The notes under the pieces: model-generated | What the model was told of the DNA's origin: nothing | The model's database searches: none | The model's input: only the letters and a program-made list of their open reading frames with translations | Part shown: piece by piece, positions 30,201-37,130 of the stretch | How the letters are laid out: each line of letters opens with the position of its first letter | How positions within the stretch are numbered: position 1 is the first letter of the stretch | NCBI GenBank assembly: GCA_012103605.1 | Contig: WLWL01000002.1 | Location: 19,430-83,429 of the forward strand | Direction of reading: 5' to 3' | Length of the DNA stretch: 64,000 bases | DNA from: Candidatus Nanopelagicales bacterium | GTDB taxonomy: Bacteria; Actinomycetota; Actinomycetes; S36-B12 | Made by a program: the position numbers and the translations under genes

Positions 30201-30745
30201 TCTACAAGGATCTATTGAGCGAGATGCGCGCCACTGCTGCCTGCGATCTACTGAAGCAAAGATCCGGTAGCGACGTATGGGTCGCCGGTGTCAAAGTCGC
30301 AATTCAAAGTCCCCCCGTGCGTAGTGGGCGGCGAGTGATCTTCGTAACCCTTGATGACTCCACGGGCCCCATCGATGCGGCCTTCTTCGATGATGTTCAA
30401 GAGAACTACGCATCGACGTTGTTCAATTCCTGGTTGCTCATCATTCGTGGGCGCCTTCGGCGATCCGGGCCGCGAGGAGTGTCGATGCGCGCCACTGGTT
30501 GCTGGGATCTGGGGGATGTGCGGCGACTGTGGAAAGACGAAGGAATGGATGCTGTTCGCTCGTTACTGACCTATGACCCTGCTTCAGAGCAGGCCCCAGA
30601 TGTTCACGCAGGACCACGGAAGGTGCTGGTGCATGCAAGTGGTTTCCAGCAATCGCCTTACGCCGACATCACTCCCGCCGGAGCTTCCGTGAATCGTCCG
30701 CCGGGGAAGTTTTGGCATTCCAGTCCTGGTGTCTCCGGCTGGTAG
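27218..30745 (+). CDS. dnaE2: Error-prone DNA polymerase III alpha subunit
   Basis: A 1175-residue C-family polymerase. The PHP domain opens with FAHLHVASSHSLRYGA (H10, H12) and LTDRDGLY. The palm carries PDIDIDVES (about residues 443-451) with two catalytic aspartates. The fingers/thumb region includes CFQIESPGQRELL and FHEQVLRIIATMTG. A helix-hairpin-helix and C-terminal OB fold follow (VWVAGVKVAIQSPPVRSGRRVIFVTL split around 1025-1045). The lack of the long DnaE1 tail and its position after an SOS box with dinB mark it as DnaE2, the translesion polymerase of SOS mutagenesis. The start is GTG 27218. GC content and codon choice drop visibly from about 28250 onward compared with the first kilobase. 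Confidence 0.92.
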   Translation: MGVVSPPFAHLHVASSHSLRYGATLPELLVQRSAELGQSIVALTDRDGLYAAVRWVRECSRLGIQPVLGVDIAVEATQVARVHPDVQARTPARGGRWIDETRPRVLLLATGSRGWASLCRLVSAAHIGDHTARGEPWVPWSALREHSEGIVVILGADSEVGRYLADERATLAEAATRPWRAVFDRYLAIGVTSHRQPGFPLRRRHRYSTATAARMLGWAREQRLPAVVTNAVRYAHPDQAGIAEVLDASRLLVPLSSPRLERQQGAHAYVKSGQEMAEIAAEIAHASGGQDERGGQRLLEDTWHLAQYCALDSGRDLGLGEVFVPELDVLLGREIPDPVAEAATLLRHRCAAAIPDRYSKDERSQAEHRLDAELRTITSLGFSGYFLTVAEVVDMVRDRGIRVAARGSGAGSLVTHLLGISGVDPIRHGLLMERFLSPLRRVLPDIDIDVESARRLEVYDLIRDRFGDGRVASVSMMETYRVRHAVRDVGAALGMDVGEVDAFAKAFPHVRARQARSALSDLPELRNSHIGQLANDGQLDHFLDLVEGLDGLPRDIAMHPCGVVLSDATLLDRTPVESSAAGYHMSHFDKHDVEHMGLLKLDVLGVRMQSAIAHAITEAENNTGESIELDDRQLDDPKTFELIRSTKTLGCFQIESPGQRELLGKFAPDRFSDLIIDISLFRPGPVKSDMVTPFLMARQGWCAPEYPHSDLESILHETYGVVVFHEQVLRIIATMTGCSLAEADECRRSMGSPDGQDDVRAWFYPTAINHGYDVPTVERVWEILRAFASFGFCKAHAAAFALPTYQSAWLKAHYPAAFYCGILTHDPGMYPKRLLLDDARVHGIRVLGIDVNISGDAYRVEGADAQAIRVPLTEVAGISEHEVQRLIDRRPFSSLSDAIGRAELSRPVAENLVVTGAFDALHPAPVTRRDLLLQVADIDRHTRSTGIDTQLSFDLLGSTAEFVPITGLPEMKASDRVRSEMSVLGLDVSAHVVDFYKDLLSEMRATAACDLLKQRSGSDVWVAGVKVAIQSPPVRSGRRVIFVTLDDSTGPIDAAFFDDVQENYASTLFNSWLLIIRGRLRRSGPRGVSMRATGCWDLGDVRRLWKDEGMDAVRSLLTYDPASEQAPDVHAGPRKVLVHASGFQQSPYADITPAGASVNRPPGKFWHSSPGVSGW

Positions 30746-30771
30746 AAGCGACAGGAAGGGATGATGCGGGT

Positions 30772-31989
30772 ATGAGCCGTAGCCAGGTTCGCCGGCCTCA
30801 AGGGTTGGGCAACTTCGGTGATGACGACACCGGAACGACGATCCTGCACGTGGATATGGATGCTTTCTACGCGTCCGTCGAATTACTTAATCATCCGGAA
30901 CTTGCGGGTACGCCCGTCGTCGTGGGGGCCAGCACCGGAAATCGAGGAGTCGTTCTTTCCGCCACCTATGAGGCCCGAGCACTGGGAATTCACTCCGCGA
31001 TGCCTATTTCTCGAGCACGACGTCTGGCACCGCAGGCAACATTTATCCCTCCGCACCACGATCAATACGCGCAGGCGTCGCGAGAAGTGATGGACATCTT
31101 CGGATCCATCACCCCGATCGTTGAGCCACTGTCTCTTGACGAAGCCTTTCTCGATGTCGCCGGGGCAATTCGTCGCCTGGGGCGACCCGTTGCCATCGCC
31201 ACGCTCATTCGGAATCGAGTCCGTGACGAGGTCGGCATCACGTGCTCGGTCGGGGTGGCGTCAAGCAAGTTCGTCGCCAAGCTCGCCTCCACGCACAGCA
31301 AGCCGGACGGACTGCTCCTCATTCCGCATGCCAAGGTCATCGAATTCCTTCACCCACTCCCCGTCGGTGCCTTATGGGGCGTGGGAGAGCGAACCGAAGA
31401 GCAATTGGTGCGCCTCGGACTGGAAACCGTGGGCGACATCGCCGAGACACCCGTGGCCACCTTGGAGCGAGCCCTCGGCGCGGCACAGGGTCGTCATCTT
31501 CACGATCTCTCCTGGGGCACAGATCCTCGGGCCGTCATTCCCAATGAGCCGGAGAAAAGCATCGGGAACGAGGAGACATTCGATTCGGACACCGATGATC
31601 ACGAGTGGGTTCGCTCGCGGATCGCCGGACTCTCCGACCAGGTAGCGCGTCGCCTGCGGGCTTCCCAATCGGTTGCTCGGACCGTAGGTCTGAAAGTGCG
31701 TTTCGCAGATTTCACCACCATCACCCGGTCTCGGACCCTCGATGTGTCCACTGATGTTGGTGCCGATATCTATGCCACAGCCTGGTCACTGTTCGGCGCA
31801 CTGGGTCTTCAGCGAGCGAGAATCCGACTGGTTGGGGTGCGAGTGGAGGGCCTGACGCCCACCGATGAGACCCCCACTCAACTTGCCCTGGACACCCCCG
31901 ACCGTGGTCATCGCGACGCCGAGGTAGCCATGGATCGACTGCGGCAGCGCTACGGCCCCGGAGCGGTTCGTCCAGGTCGGGTCCACTGA
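30772..31989 (+). CDS. dinB: DNA polymerase IV (Y family)
   Basis: A 405-residue Y-family translesion polymerase with catalytic D28 and D30 (LHVDMDAFYASVE) and D123, E124 (SLDEAFLD), helix-hairpin-helix thumb (CSVGVASSKFVAKLAST before it) and little-finger domain. TQLAL near residue 370 could be a beta-clamp-binding peptide. ATG 30772 is chosen because it has AGGAAGGG upstream and lies 26 bases after the dnaE2 stop. Being third in the LexA-controlled operon, it may take the place held by ImuB in mycobacteria, but the active-site acids are intact, so it is likely a working polymerase. Confidence 0.92.
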   Translation: MSRSQVRRPQGLGNFGDDDTGTTILHVDMDAFYASVELLNHPELAGTPVVVGASTGNRGVVLSATYEARALGIHSAMPISRARRLAPQATFIPPHHDQYAQASREVMDIFGSITPIVEPLSLDEAFLDVAGAIRRLGRPVAIATLIRNRVRDEVGITCSVGVASSKFVAKLASTHSKPDGLLLIPHAKVIEFLHPLPVGALWGVGERTEEQLVRLGLETVGDIAETPVATLERALGAAQGRHLHDLSWGTDPRAVIPNEPEKSIGNEETFDSDTDDHEWVRSRIAGLSDQVARRLRASQSVARTVGLKVRFADFTTITRSRTLDVSTDVGADIYATAWSLFGALGLQRARIRLVGVRVEGLTPTDETPTQLALDTPDRGHRDAEVAMDRLRQRYGPGAVRPGRVH

Positions 31990-32129
31990 TGGCCGTCTCT
32001 ACCGGGGTGCGGGTTTCCCTCGAAGTCGATTGCCACTTATCCTGAGAGTGACGGCCAAGAAGCGTGGTCGGGGACCGTGGGGCACAATGACCCAAGACAT
32101 GACCACGAGACGTCGAAAGGGGGCCCGCC

Positions 32130-32546
32130 ATGCCGCTGTCAGAGCATGAGCAACGTCTGCTTGAGCAGATGGAAAAAGCCCTCTACGCCGAAGACCCGAA
32201 GTTCGCGACGAGTCTGCAGTCTCGTGGCGGGGCCGCCAGTCGGTCCCGAGCAGCGCTGGGCGTTCTCGCGATTCTCGGTGGTCTCGGCATTGTGCTCGCC
32301 GGGATGGCCATTCCCCTCGCGATCCTCGGCGTGGTGGGCTTCGCGGTCATGCTGGCCGGGGCCGTACTCATTTACTTCGCCTTCACCCGGCGGTCATCGA
32401 CCGCCGCCGAGGACGGCGACGCAGGCACCGACGACGCCTCCGCTGCGGCCCCGCCCGCCGCTGACGGCAAGCAAGGTGGACGCTCAACCGGTTTCATGGA
32501 TCGGATGGAAGAGCGCTGGCGCAAGCGCGCCGACGGCGATCGCTGA
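32130..32546 (+). CDS. DUF3040 membrane protein
   Basis: A 138-residue protein starting MPLSEHEQRLLEQMEKALYAEDPKFA, the signature of the actinobacterial DUF3040 family. Two hydrophobic helices (about residues 48-90) follow an N-terminal amphipathic region, and the tail is Ala/Asp-rich with a basic end. The function of the family is unknown. A strong GAAAGGGGG ribosome site precedes ATG 32130. A short inverted repeat (GGCCGTC at 31991, GACGGCC at 32050) lies in the upstream gap. Confidence 0.85.
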   Translation: MPLSEHEQRLLEQMEKALYAEDPKFATSLQSRGGAASRSRAALGVLAILGGLGIVLAGMAIPLAILGVVGFAVMLAGAVLIYFAFTRRSSTAAEDGDAGTDDASAAAPPAADGKQGGRSTGFMDRMEERWRKRADGDR

Positions 32547-32558
32547 CATGATGGGGCG

Positions 32559-33086
32559 ATGAGCAACATCGTTCCCGCCCAACTCGGCCGCTTCTTCGAA
32601 GACTTCGAGGTCGGTACCACGTACCAGCACCCCTTCGGTCGGACCATCTCCGAAGCGGACTCCACGTGGTTCACCCTGCTGACCTGCAACACGAATCAGA
32701 ACCACTTCAACGCCGATCTCGCCCAGAGCAACCCCATCACCGAAGGGCGGATCATCGTGAACTCGGGGCTTACCGTGGCCCTGGTTCTCGGCTTGTCGGT
32801 GATCGACATGAGTCAAAACGCCGTGGCCAACCTGGGTTGGACCGACATCAAGCTCACCCACCCTGTCTATATCGGGGACACGATCTACGCCGAGAGCCTG
32901 TGCTTGGAGGCACGCGAGTCGTCGTCGCGACCTGAGATGGGCATCATCCGCATGAAGACTCGGGGTTTGAATCAGGACGGAGACGAGGTTGTTTCGTGGT
33001 TCCGCTCCGTCATGGTTCCCAAGCGGGCCAGTGGCATCGGACAGGATTACTTCCCCGAAGCCACGAACGGCCCTTTGACGGAGTAA
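32559..33086 (+). CDS. MaoC-like hot-dog dehydratase
   Basis: A 175-residue single hot-dog domain protein: FFEDFEVGTTYQHPFGRTISEAD, the central helix with LTCNTNQNHFNADLA, then VNSGLTVALVLGLSV and the late GLNQDGDEVVSWFRSVMV strand. This resembles the MaoC branch of enoyl- or mesaconyl-CoA hydratases. The usual catalytic Asp of the D-x4-H hydratase motif appears to be Asn here (NTNQNH), so catalysis needs caution. It follows the DUF3040 gene by 12 bases. The acyl-CoA substrate is unknown. Confidence 0.83.
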   Translation: MSNIVPAQLGRFFEDFEVGTTYQHPFGRTISEADSTWFTLLTCNTNQNHFNADLAQSNPITEGRIIVNSGLTVALVLGLSVIDMSQNAVANLGWTDIKLTHPVYIGDTIYAESLCLEARESSSRPEMGIIRMKTRGLNQDGDEVVSWFRSVMVPKRASGIGQDYFPEATNGPLTE

Positions 33087-33098
33087 CGAGCCTGGATC

Positions 33099-33728
33099 AT
33101 GGTGGCTATGTCCGATCGCGAAGTGGTCGTTGTTTCCCGACCCTACGAGCCCGAGGGCGATTCGCTGTCGCTTGCTCGTGATTTGGCGGCAAGCACCTTC
33201 GGCCTCGTGGTCTACAGCACCCAGACCGCTGTTGCCTTGACTGAGGCAACCATGCGTTCCGTCGTCGGATCGGTTCTCGACAAAACCGTTCCTGCCATCG
33301 CCGACGCCATCATCTCAAGGATTGATCTCACCGACATTGTCGTGCGGCAAGTGGATCTGCAATCGATCATTCTTCGCGCTCTAGACGAGATCGACATAAC
33401 CCAAATCGTGATCGACCGAGTGGATGTCGACGAGATCGTCGGAAAGACCGACCTTGACGCCGTGATCGATCGGATTCCGATGCTGCAGATCGCGGACTAC
33501 ATCATCGAGGAGGTCGACCTTCCACAGATCATCCGCGAGAGCACGGGCGGCGTCGCCCTCGACGCCTTCACCACTACCCGTGTTTCGGCTATCCGGGCAG
33601 ACGAGATCATCTCGACGATGGTGGACACCGTCCTGTTGCGACGGTTGCGTCAACGTGAACGCAAACTCACGGTCTCCGATCCTGAGCCCGATCCGCAAGA
33701 AGAAACAACCGAAGAGCCTGGGCGATGA
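33099..33728 (+). CDS. Protein with repeated D-x3-IV decapeptides, unknown function
   Basis: A 209-residue protein whose middle (about residues 70-150) is built from near-decapeptide units of the form [IV]D[LIV]xxI[IV]: IDLTDIV, VDLQSII, IDITQIV, VDVDEIV, TDLDAVI, VDLPQII. A conserved-looking IIRESTGGVALDAFTTTRVSAIRADEIIS segment follows, split over residues 145-180, and the tail is acidic. Similar proteins sit beside RDD genes in other Actinobacteria in my recollection. The RDD gene starts four bases inside its stop (ATGA), so the two are coupled. No enzyme motif is visible. Confidence 0.75.
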   Translation: MVAMSDREVVVVSRPYEPEGDSLSLARDLAASTFGLVVYSTQTAVALTEATMRSVVGSVLDKTVPAIADAIISRIDLTDIVVRQVDLQSIILRALDEIDITQIVIDRVDVDEIVGKTDLDAVIDRIPMLQIADYIIEEVDLPQIIRESTGGVALDAFTTTRVSAIRADEIISTMVDTVLLRRLRQRERKLTVSDPEPDPQEETTEEPGR

Positions 33729-34336
33729 CGTCTTTTCAGCAATACCGCGATCATCACGATGCGCAGGGACCGGTCGTCCTGGAAACCGTCCCTGCTGCCG
33801 GACGTCGCTATCAAGGTGATCGTGCCGGATTCGTCATCAGGGCGATCGCCGCTGTCTTGGACGTCGTTTTTGTCGGCATCATCGTTGTGCTCTTGTGGAT
33901 TGGGGTGTGGTTATTCCTTCTGATCTTCAACCCCCTCATCGACCCCGATCTCACAGTAGAAGTCACTCCACCGTCGGGCTACTTCCTGCTCGCTGGATAC
34001 CTCCTCATGTGGTTGTACTGGACATGGATGTGGGCGACGAACGGCCGAAGCTTGGGTCAGTACCTGATGGGGTTGCGGGTGGTCGGACGTCAAGGCCGTC
34101 GTTTCGGGTGGAAGCTGGCGATGCTGCGGTCTGGATTCTGCGCGGTCTTTCCGCCGGGGTTGGTGTGGGCGATCATCAGTCCACGCAATAGGTCCGTCCA
34201 AGACGTCATGCTCCGCACCAGCGTGATTCACGACTGGTCATCTTCATCATCGGCGTCGACGCCTGAGTCGACGCCTGAGTCATCACCCACGCCAACATCC
34301 GCTCCGACTACATCACCGTCGGACGCCGGTGAATAG
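33725..34336 (+). CDS. RDD family membrane protein
   Basis: A 203-residue protein with the RDD signature near the N-terminus (YQGDRAGFVIRAIAAVLDVVFV), two or three transmembrane helices (about 38-65, 82-105, 135-155), the NGRSLGQYLMGLRVV motif between them, and a Ser/Thr/Pro-rich cytosolic or external tail (STPESTPESSPTPTSAPTT). The tail DNA includes a 12-bp tandem duplication at about 34255-34280. RDD proteins have been linked to ion or small-molecule transport, but no specific role is evident. It overlaps both neighbours. Confidence 0.85.
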   Translation: MTSFQQYRDHHDAQGPVVLETVPAAGRRYQGDRAGFVIRAIAAVLDVVFVGIIVVLLWIGVWLFLLIFNPLIDPDLTVEVTPPSGYFLLAGYLLMWLYWTWMWATNGRSLGQYLMGLRVVGRQGRRFGWKLAMLRSGFCAVFPPGLVWAIISPRNRSVQDVMLRTSVIHDWSSSSSASTPESTPESSPTPTSAPTTSPSDAGE

Positions 34337-35075
34337 AACGCGCCGTCATCGCACGGCGACTGCGGCCGTGGCGTGTATCGCTGCGTGTGTGTGCGTCTTG
34401 TTCGGCGTGCCCGCTCACGCGGACATCGTCCAAAGCCCCGTCGGATCCACGGCGTCGGTGCAGGTGTCGGTGACACTGGACAACGATTGGCAGTTCGCCA
34501 ACGCCGAGTGTCTTTTCATTCCGTTGCTGGTGACGTACGGCCGCGCTGATGACACGTCGATCTTGGGAGAGACGACAGTGACCAAAGTCGGTAGCGAGAG
34601 TGTTCGTAACGAAGGCACCTTTCTGGTGCTGCCGGGAGACGCTGTCTCGGGGCAGCTGTTGGACGAGATATTCGTCTGCCCCGCCGACGGCACGGGGGAG
34701 TATCGACTCTCGACGGTTATTCGCGCGATCGGGCCGGCAAGCGAGGACAGCGTCGAATTGAAGCCCTTGACCTTCTGGGTGCGTCCGGCGTCGTCCCAGA
34801 TCAGCCGCGTGACAGCCGTTTCCGTCCACGAGGGAACGCGCGTTCGTGGTCGCGCGACGGCGGGCGATTCGATCGATAAGACGGCGGCCACCGGGGTGGT
34901 GGAAATTCGGTTCGCCAAGAACCGTCGCTGGGGTGCTCCGTACTACGCAACCGTCACCGACGGGCGTTTCGACCAGGTGGTCCCACAGTCGATCGCCCGG
35001 GGAACGCGCGTGAAGGTGACGCTCACCCGATGCTCGTGGTGCTCACGGGCATCGCGAACGGCCCGGGTGCGGTAA
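34329..35075 (+). CDS. Secreted protein of unknown function
   Basis: A 248-residue protein with a clear Sec signal peptide: basic NRTRRHRT, hydrophobic AAVACIAACVCVLFG and cleavage after VPAHA (residue 31). The mature part looks beta-rich and has a C-terminal stretch with Arg/Thr-rich strands (TRVKVTLTRCSWCSRA). The start is GTG 34329, overlapping the RDD stop by 8 bases, so it belongs to the same operon. I do not recognise the family. It may be an extracellular or envelope partner of the RDD protein. Confidence 0.7.
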   Translation: MNRTRRHRTATAAVACIAACVCVLFGVPAHADIVQSPVGSTASVQVSVTLDNDWQFANAECLFIPLLVTYGRADDTSILGETTVTKVGSESVRNEGTFLVLPGDAVSGQLLDEIFVCPADGTGEYRLSTVIRAIGPASEDSVELKPLTFWVRPASSQISRVTAVSVHEGTRVRGRATAGDSIDKTAATGVVEIRFAKNRRWGAPYYATVTDGRFDQVVPQSIARGTRVKVTLTRCSWCSRASRTARVR

Positions 35076-35130
35076 GGCGAGCGCGACGGGACGAGCGCGA
35101 TAGGACGAGCGCGGTAGGACGGATGCGGTA
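35076..35130 (+). repeat. Degenerate 14-bp tandem repeats between two secreted-protein genes
   Basis: Units related to GGACGAGCGCGATA occur at 35089-35102, 35103-35116 and 35117-35130, preceded by a degenerate 13-nt copy. They fill most of the 82-bp gap. No hairpin with a T-run is evident, so this is not an obvious terminator. Confidence 0.75.
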
Positions 35131-35157
35131 GCGGCATGTGACGGCACGTACAGTGCT

Positions 35158-35811
35158 GTGGTGTTCTCTCCGGGCTCGCAGGCGCCGCTGATGATGGCGC
35201 GTCGCTGCGTGCGGATGTTGTCCGCGGCGTGTGTGCTGCTACTGGTTGCCGTGGGCGCCTCACCCGCCTTCGCCGCGGATGTCGTCGCTGGTGCACGGAC
35301 GTATCAACGAGCCGCCACCGTTCTGGGAAGCGATGTCGCGGTATGGCGTCCGACCTACACCGCAGGCTTGCCACGGCGCGGACCGATCGACGTGATCGCG
35401 TATGGCAAGTCGTCCAATCGAGCGACCTTCGCTGGCGCTACCTACGGCAAGAGGATGCCGAGCTTCACGATCGCCCAGAAGGGCGCCGCCGATCGCTGGG
35501 CGGCGCGACCTGTCGACCGTGCGGAGCAGGGTCTGGTGGAGACGGTCGCGGTGCGGATAGGGGCCCCGGGGAGCAAGCGGGTTGTTCGGGCACGGGTCTT
35601 CGCGGACTGTCGGGGTCAAGACCCGTCCAACAGCGATCAACGCCGTTGTGATCGCCGAGACGTGGTGCGCTTCGGGGGGAGCGTGGAATTGCTTGCTCGC
35701 ACGATGAGTTCTGGTGAACCGCTCGCTTCCAGTATCCGCATCGATAGTCAAGGGTTGACGTACGCCCAATTGGTCCGGGTCGCGTCCGGATTAGTGCCCG
35801 TCACCAAGTGA
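35158..35811 (+). CDS. Second secreted protein of unknown function
   Basis: A 217-residue exported protein with the signal MARRCVRMLSAACVLLLVAV and cleavage near ASPAFA (about residue 39). The mature domain has two cysteines (ADCRGQDPS, RRCDRRD) that could form a disulfide. GTG 35158 is used; ATG 35191 or 35194 would give a more typical signal peptide length and may be the true start. I do not recognise a family. It is separated from the previous secreted-protein gene by the 14-bp repeats and may have its own promoter. Confidence 0.65.
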   Translation: MVFSPGSQAPLMMARRCVRMLSAACVLLLVAVGASPAFAADVVAGARTYQRAATVLGSDVAVWRPTYTAGLPRRGPIDVIAYGKSSNRATFAGATYGKRMPSFTIAQKGAADRWAARPVDRAEQGLVETVAVRIGAPGSKRVVRARVFADCRGQDPSNSDQRRCDRRDVVRFGGSVELLARTMSSGEPLASSIRIDSQGLTYAQLVRVASGLVPVTK

Positions 35812-35859
35812 AATGTCAGTCAGTCTCGCTAACCTGACCACACCGATGCGGAAGGGGCG

Positions 35860-37044
35860 ATGGTGACGGATATAGGCCTGGGTGTTGTGGTGGCGGTAGG
35901 AGTTCTTCTGGGGCTTGTCGTCGGCATGGTCGTGGGCTGGATCGCCTCCCGGCGGATGGGTCGCAAGGATTTTGCACTTCAATCCGAGGCTATTCGTGCC
36001 GAGTCTGAGTCCGCAGTTGCCCGCTTGAATGCCGAACTCATCGAGGCGCAGGGGCAAATTCGGGTGTTGGAGACCGATCGTGCCTCGTTGCAGGGGGAGA
36101 AGTCCTCGGCGAAATCACTGGAGGACCGCCTGGAGCCGGTGCGCGAGGCACTCGAAGGACTTCGACGTACGACCCAGCAGGCCGAGGTCGAACGAGCGAA
36201 ATCCGCCGCGGAGTTGCGCACGCAGATCGACGGCGTTCAGCGCAATTACACGTCATTGGAGTCAGCAACAAAGCAACTCGTCGCTGCAATGAGCTCAGGT
36301 CAATCCCGTGGTCAGTGGGGAGAGATGCAACTCGAGCAACTGCTCGAGCATTCGGGTCTTGTCGAGGGAGTTCACTTTCGACGTCAGGACTCGCGCATGA
36401 CCGAGGCCGGCGGTGCCCGCCCGGACGTTGTGGTCGATCTGCCGGGAGGCGGCGAGATTCTCATTGACGCGAAGTTTCCCTTCGACGCCTATTGGCGGGC
36501 GATCAAAGCGGACAACGAAGTGGAAATTGACGCTCACCTGCACAAACATGCGGAGGACGTCCTGGCTCGAGCCAAGGAACTGTCGTCCAAGCGTTACTGG
36601 GAATCCAACATCAGCCCAGACTTCGTTGTCATGTTTCTTCCGCTGGAGTCGTTGCTCTCGAGTGCTCTGGAGACCAACGGCTTGCTACTGGAGGAGGTCT
36701 TTGCCCGAAACGTTGTCTTGGCGACGCCAACGACCATTCTCGGGATGTTGCGAACAATTCAATTCGGCTACCAACGCAAGTTGATGGCGGACAACGCTGA
36801 GGAGATCCGGGCCGCGGGTGCGGAGATGTTGACCAGGCTTGAGAAAGCCGTCGATCACCTCGGAACCTTGCGGAAAGGCTTGATGAGCGCCGTGAAGGGC
36901 TACAACGAGTTCATCGGGTCGATGGACAGCAGGGTGATGGTTCAGGCCCGCAGAATGAAGGAACTCGGCGTCGCGTCCTCGACGGACTTGGAACTACCGT
37001 CCGATGTGACGGAGACTCTGCGAGAGTCGAGGTCGTCGGAGTAG
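35860..37044 (+). CDS. rmuC: DNA recombination protein RmuC
   Basis: A 394-residue RmuC: an N-terminal transmembrane helix (about 7-27), a long coiled coil (38-145) and the C-terminal nuclease-like domain with RGQWGEMQLEQLLEHSGL, PDVVVDLPGG and the PD-(D/E)xK-type core ILIDAKFPFDAYW. It limits inversion and strand-slippage events at short inverted repeats in E. coli; the actinobacterial role is inferred. It is convergent with the HelR gene, with an 86-bp gap that contains repeated CACCTATCGCGGT-like units but no clear terminator. Confidence 0.92.
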   Translation: MVTDIGLGVVVAVGVLLGLVVGMVVGWIASRRMGRKDFALQSEAIRAESESAVARLNAELIEAQGQIRVLETDRASLQGEKSSAKSLEDRLEPVREALEGLRRTTQQAEVERAKSAAELRTQIDGVQRNYTSLESATKQLVAAMSSGQSRGQWGEMQLEQLLEHSGLVEGVHFRRQDSRMTEAGGARPDVVVDLPGGGEILIDAKFPFDAYWRAIKADNEVEIDAHLHKHAEDVLARAKELSSKRYWESNISPDFVVMFLPLESLLSSALETNGLLLEEVFARNVVLATPTTILGMLRTIQFGYQRKLMADNAEEIRAAGAEMLTRLEKAVDHLGTLRKGLMSAVKGYNEFIGSMDSRVMVQARRMKELGVASSTDLELPSDVTETLRESRSSE

Positions 37045-37130
37045 AAGATCGATGATCCAGGTGTCGTTGTGCGTTGCCGGTTCGCCTATCGCGGTCCACC
37101 TATCGCGGTTCACCCATGACGGTCCGCCGA

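Noticed and set aside
31991-32056. Inverted repeat GGCCGTC...GACGGCC after dinB as a terminator
   Set aside because: The loop is 52 bases and no T-run follows; too weak to call.
37045-37130. Bidirectional terminator between rmuC and the HelR gene
   Set aside because: The gap has short direct repeats (CACCTATCGCGGT-like) rather than a hairpin with T-run.
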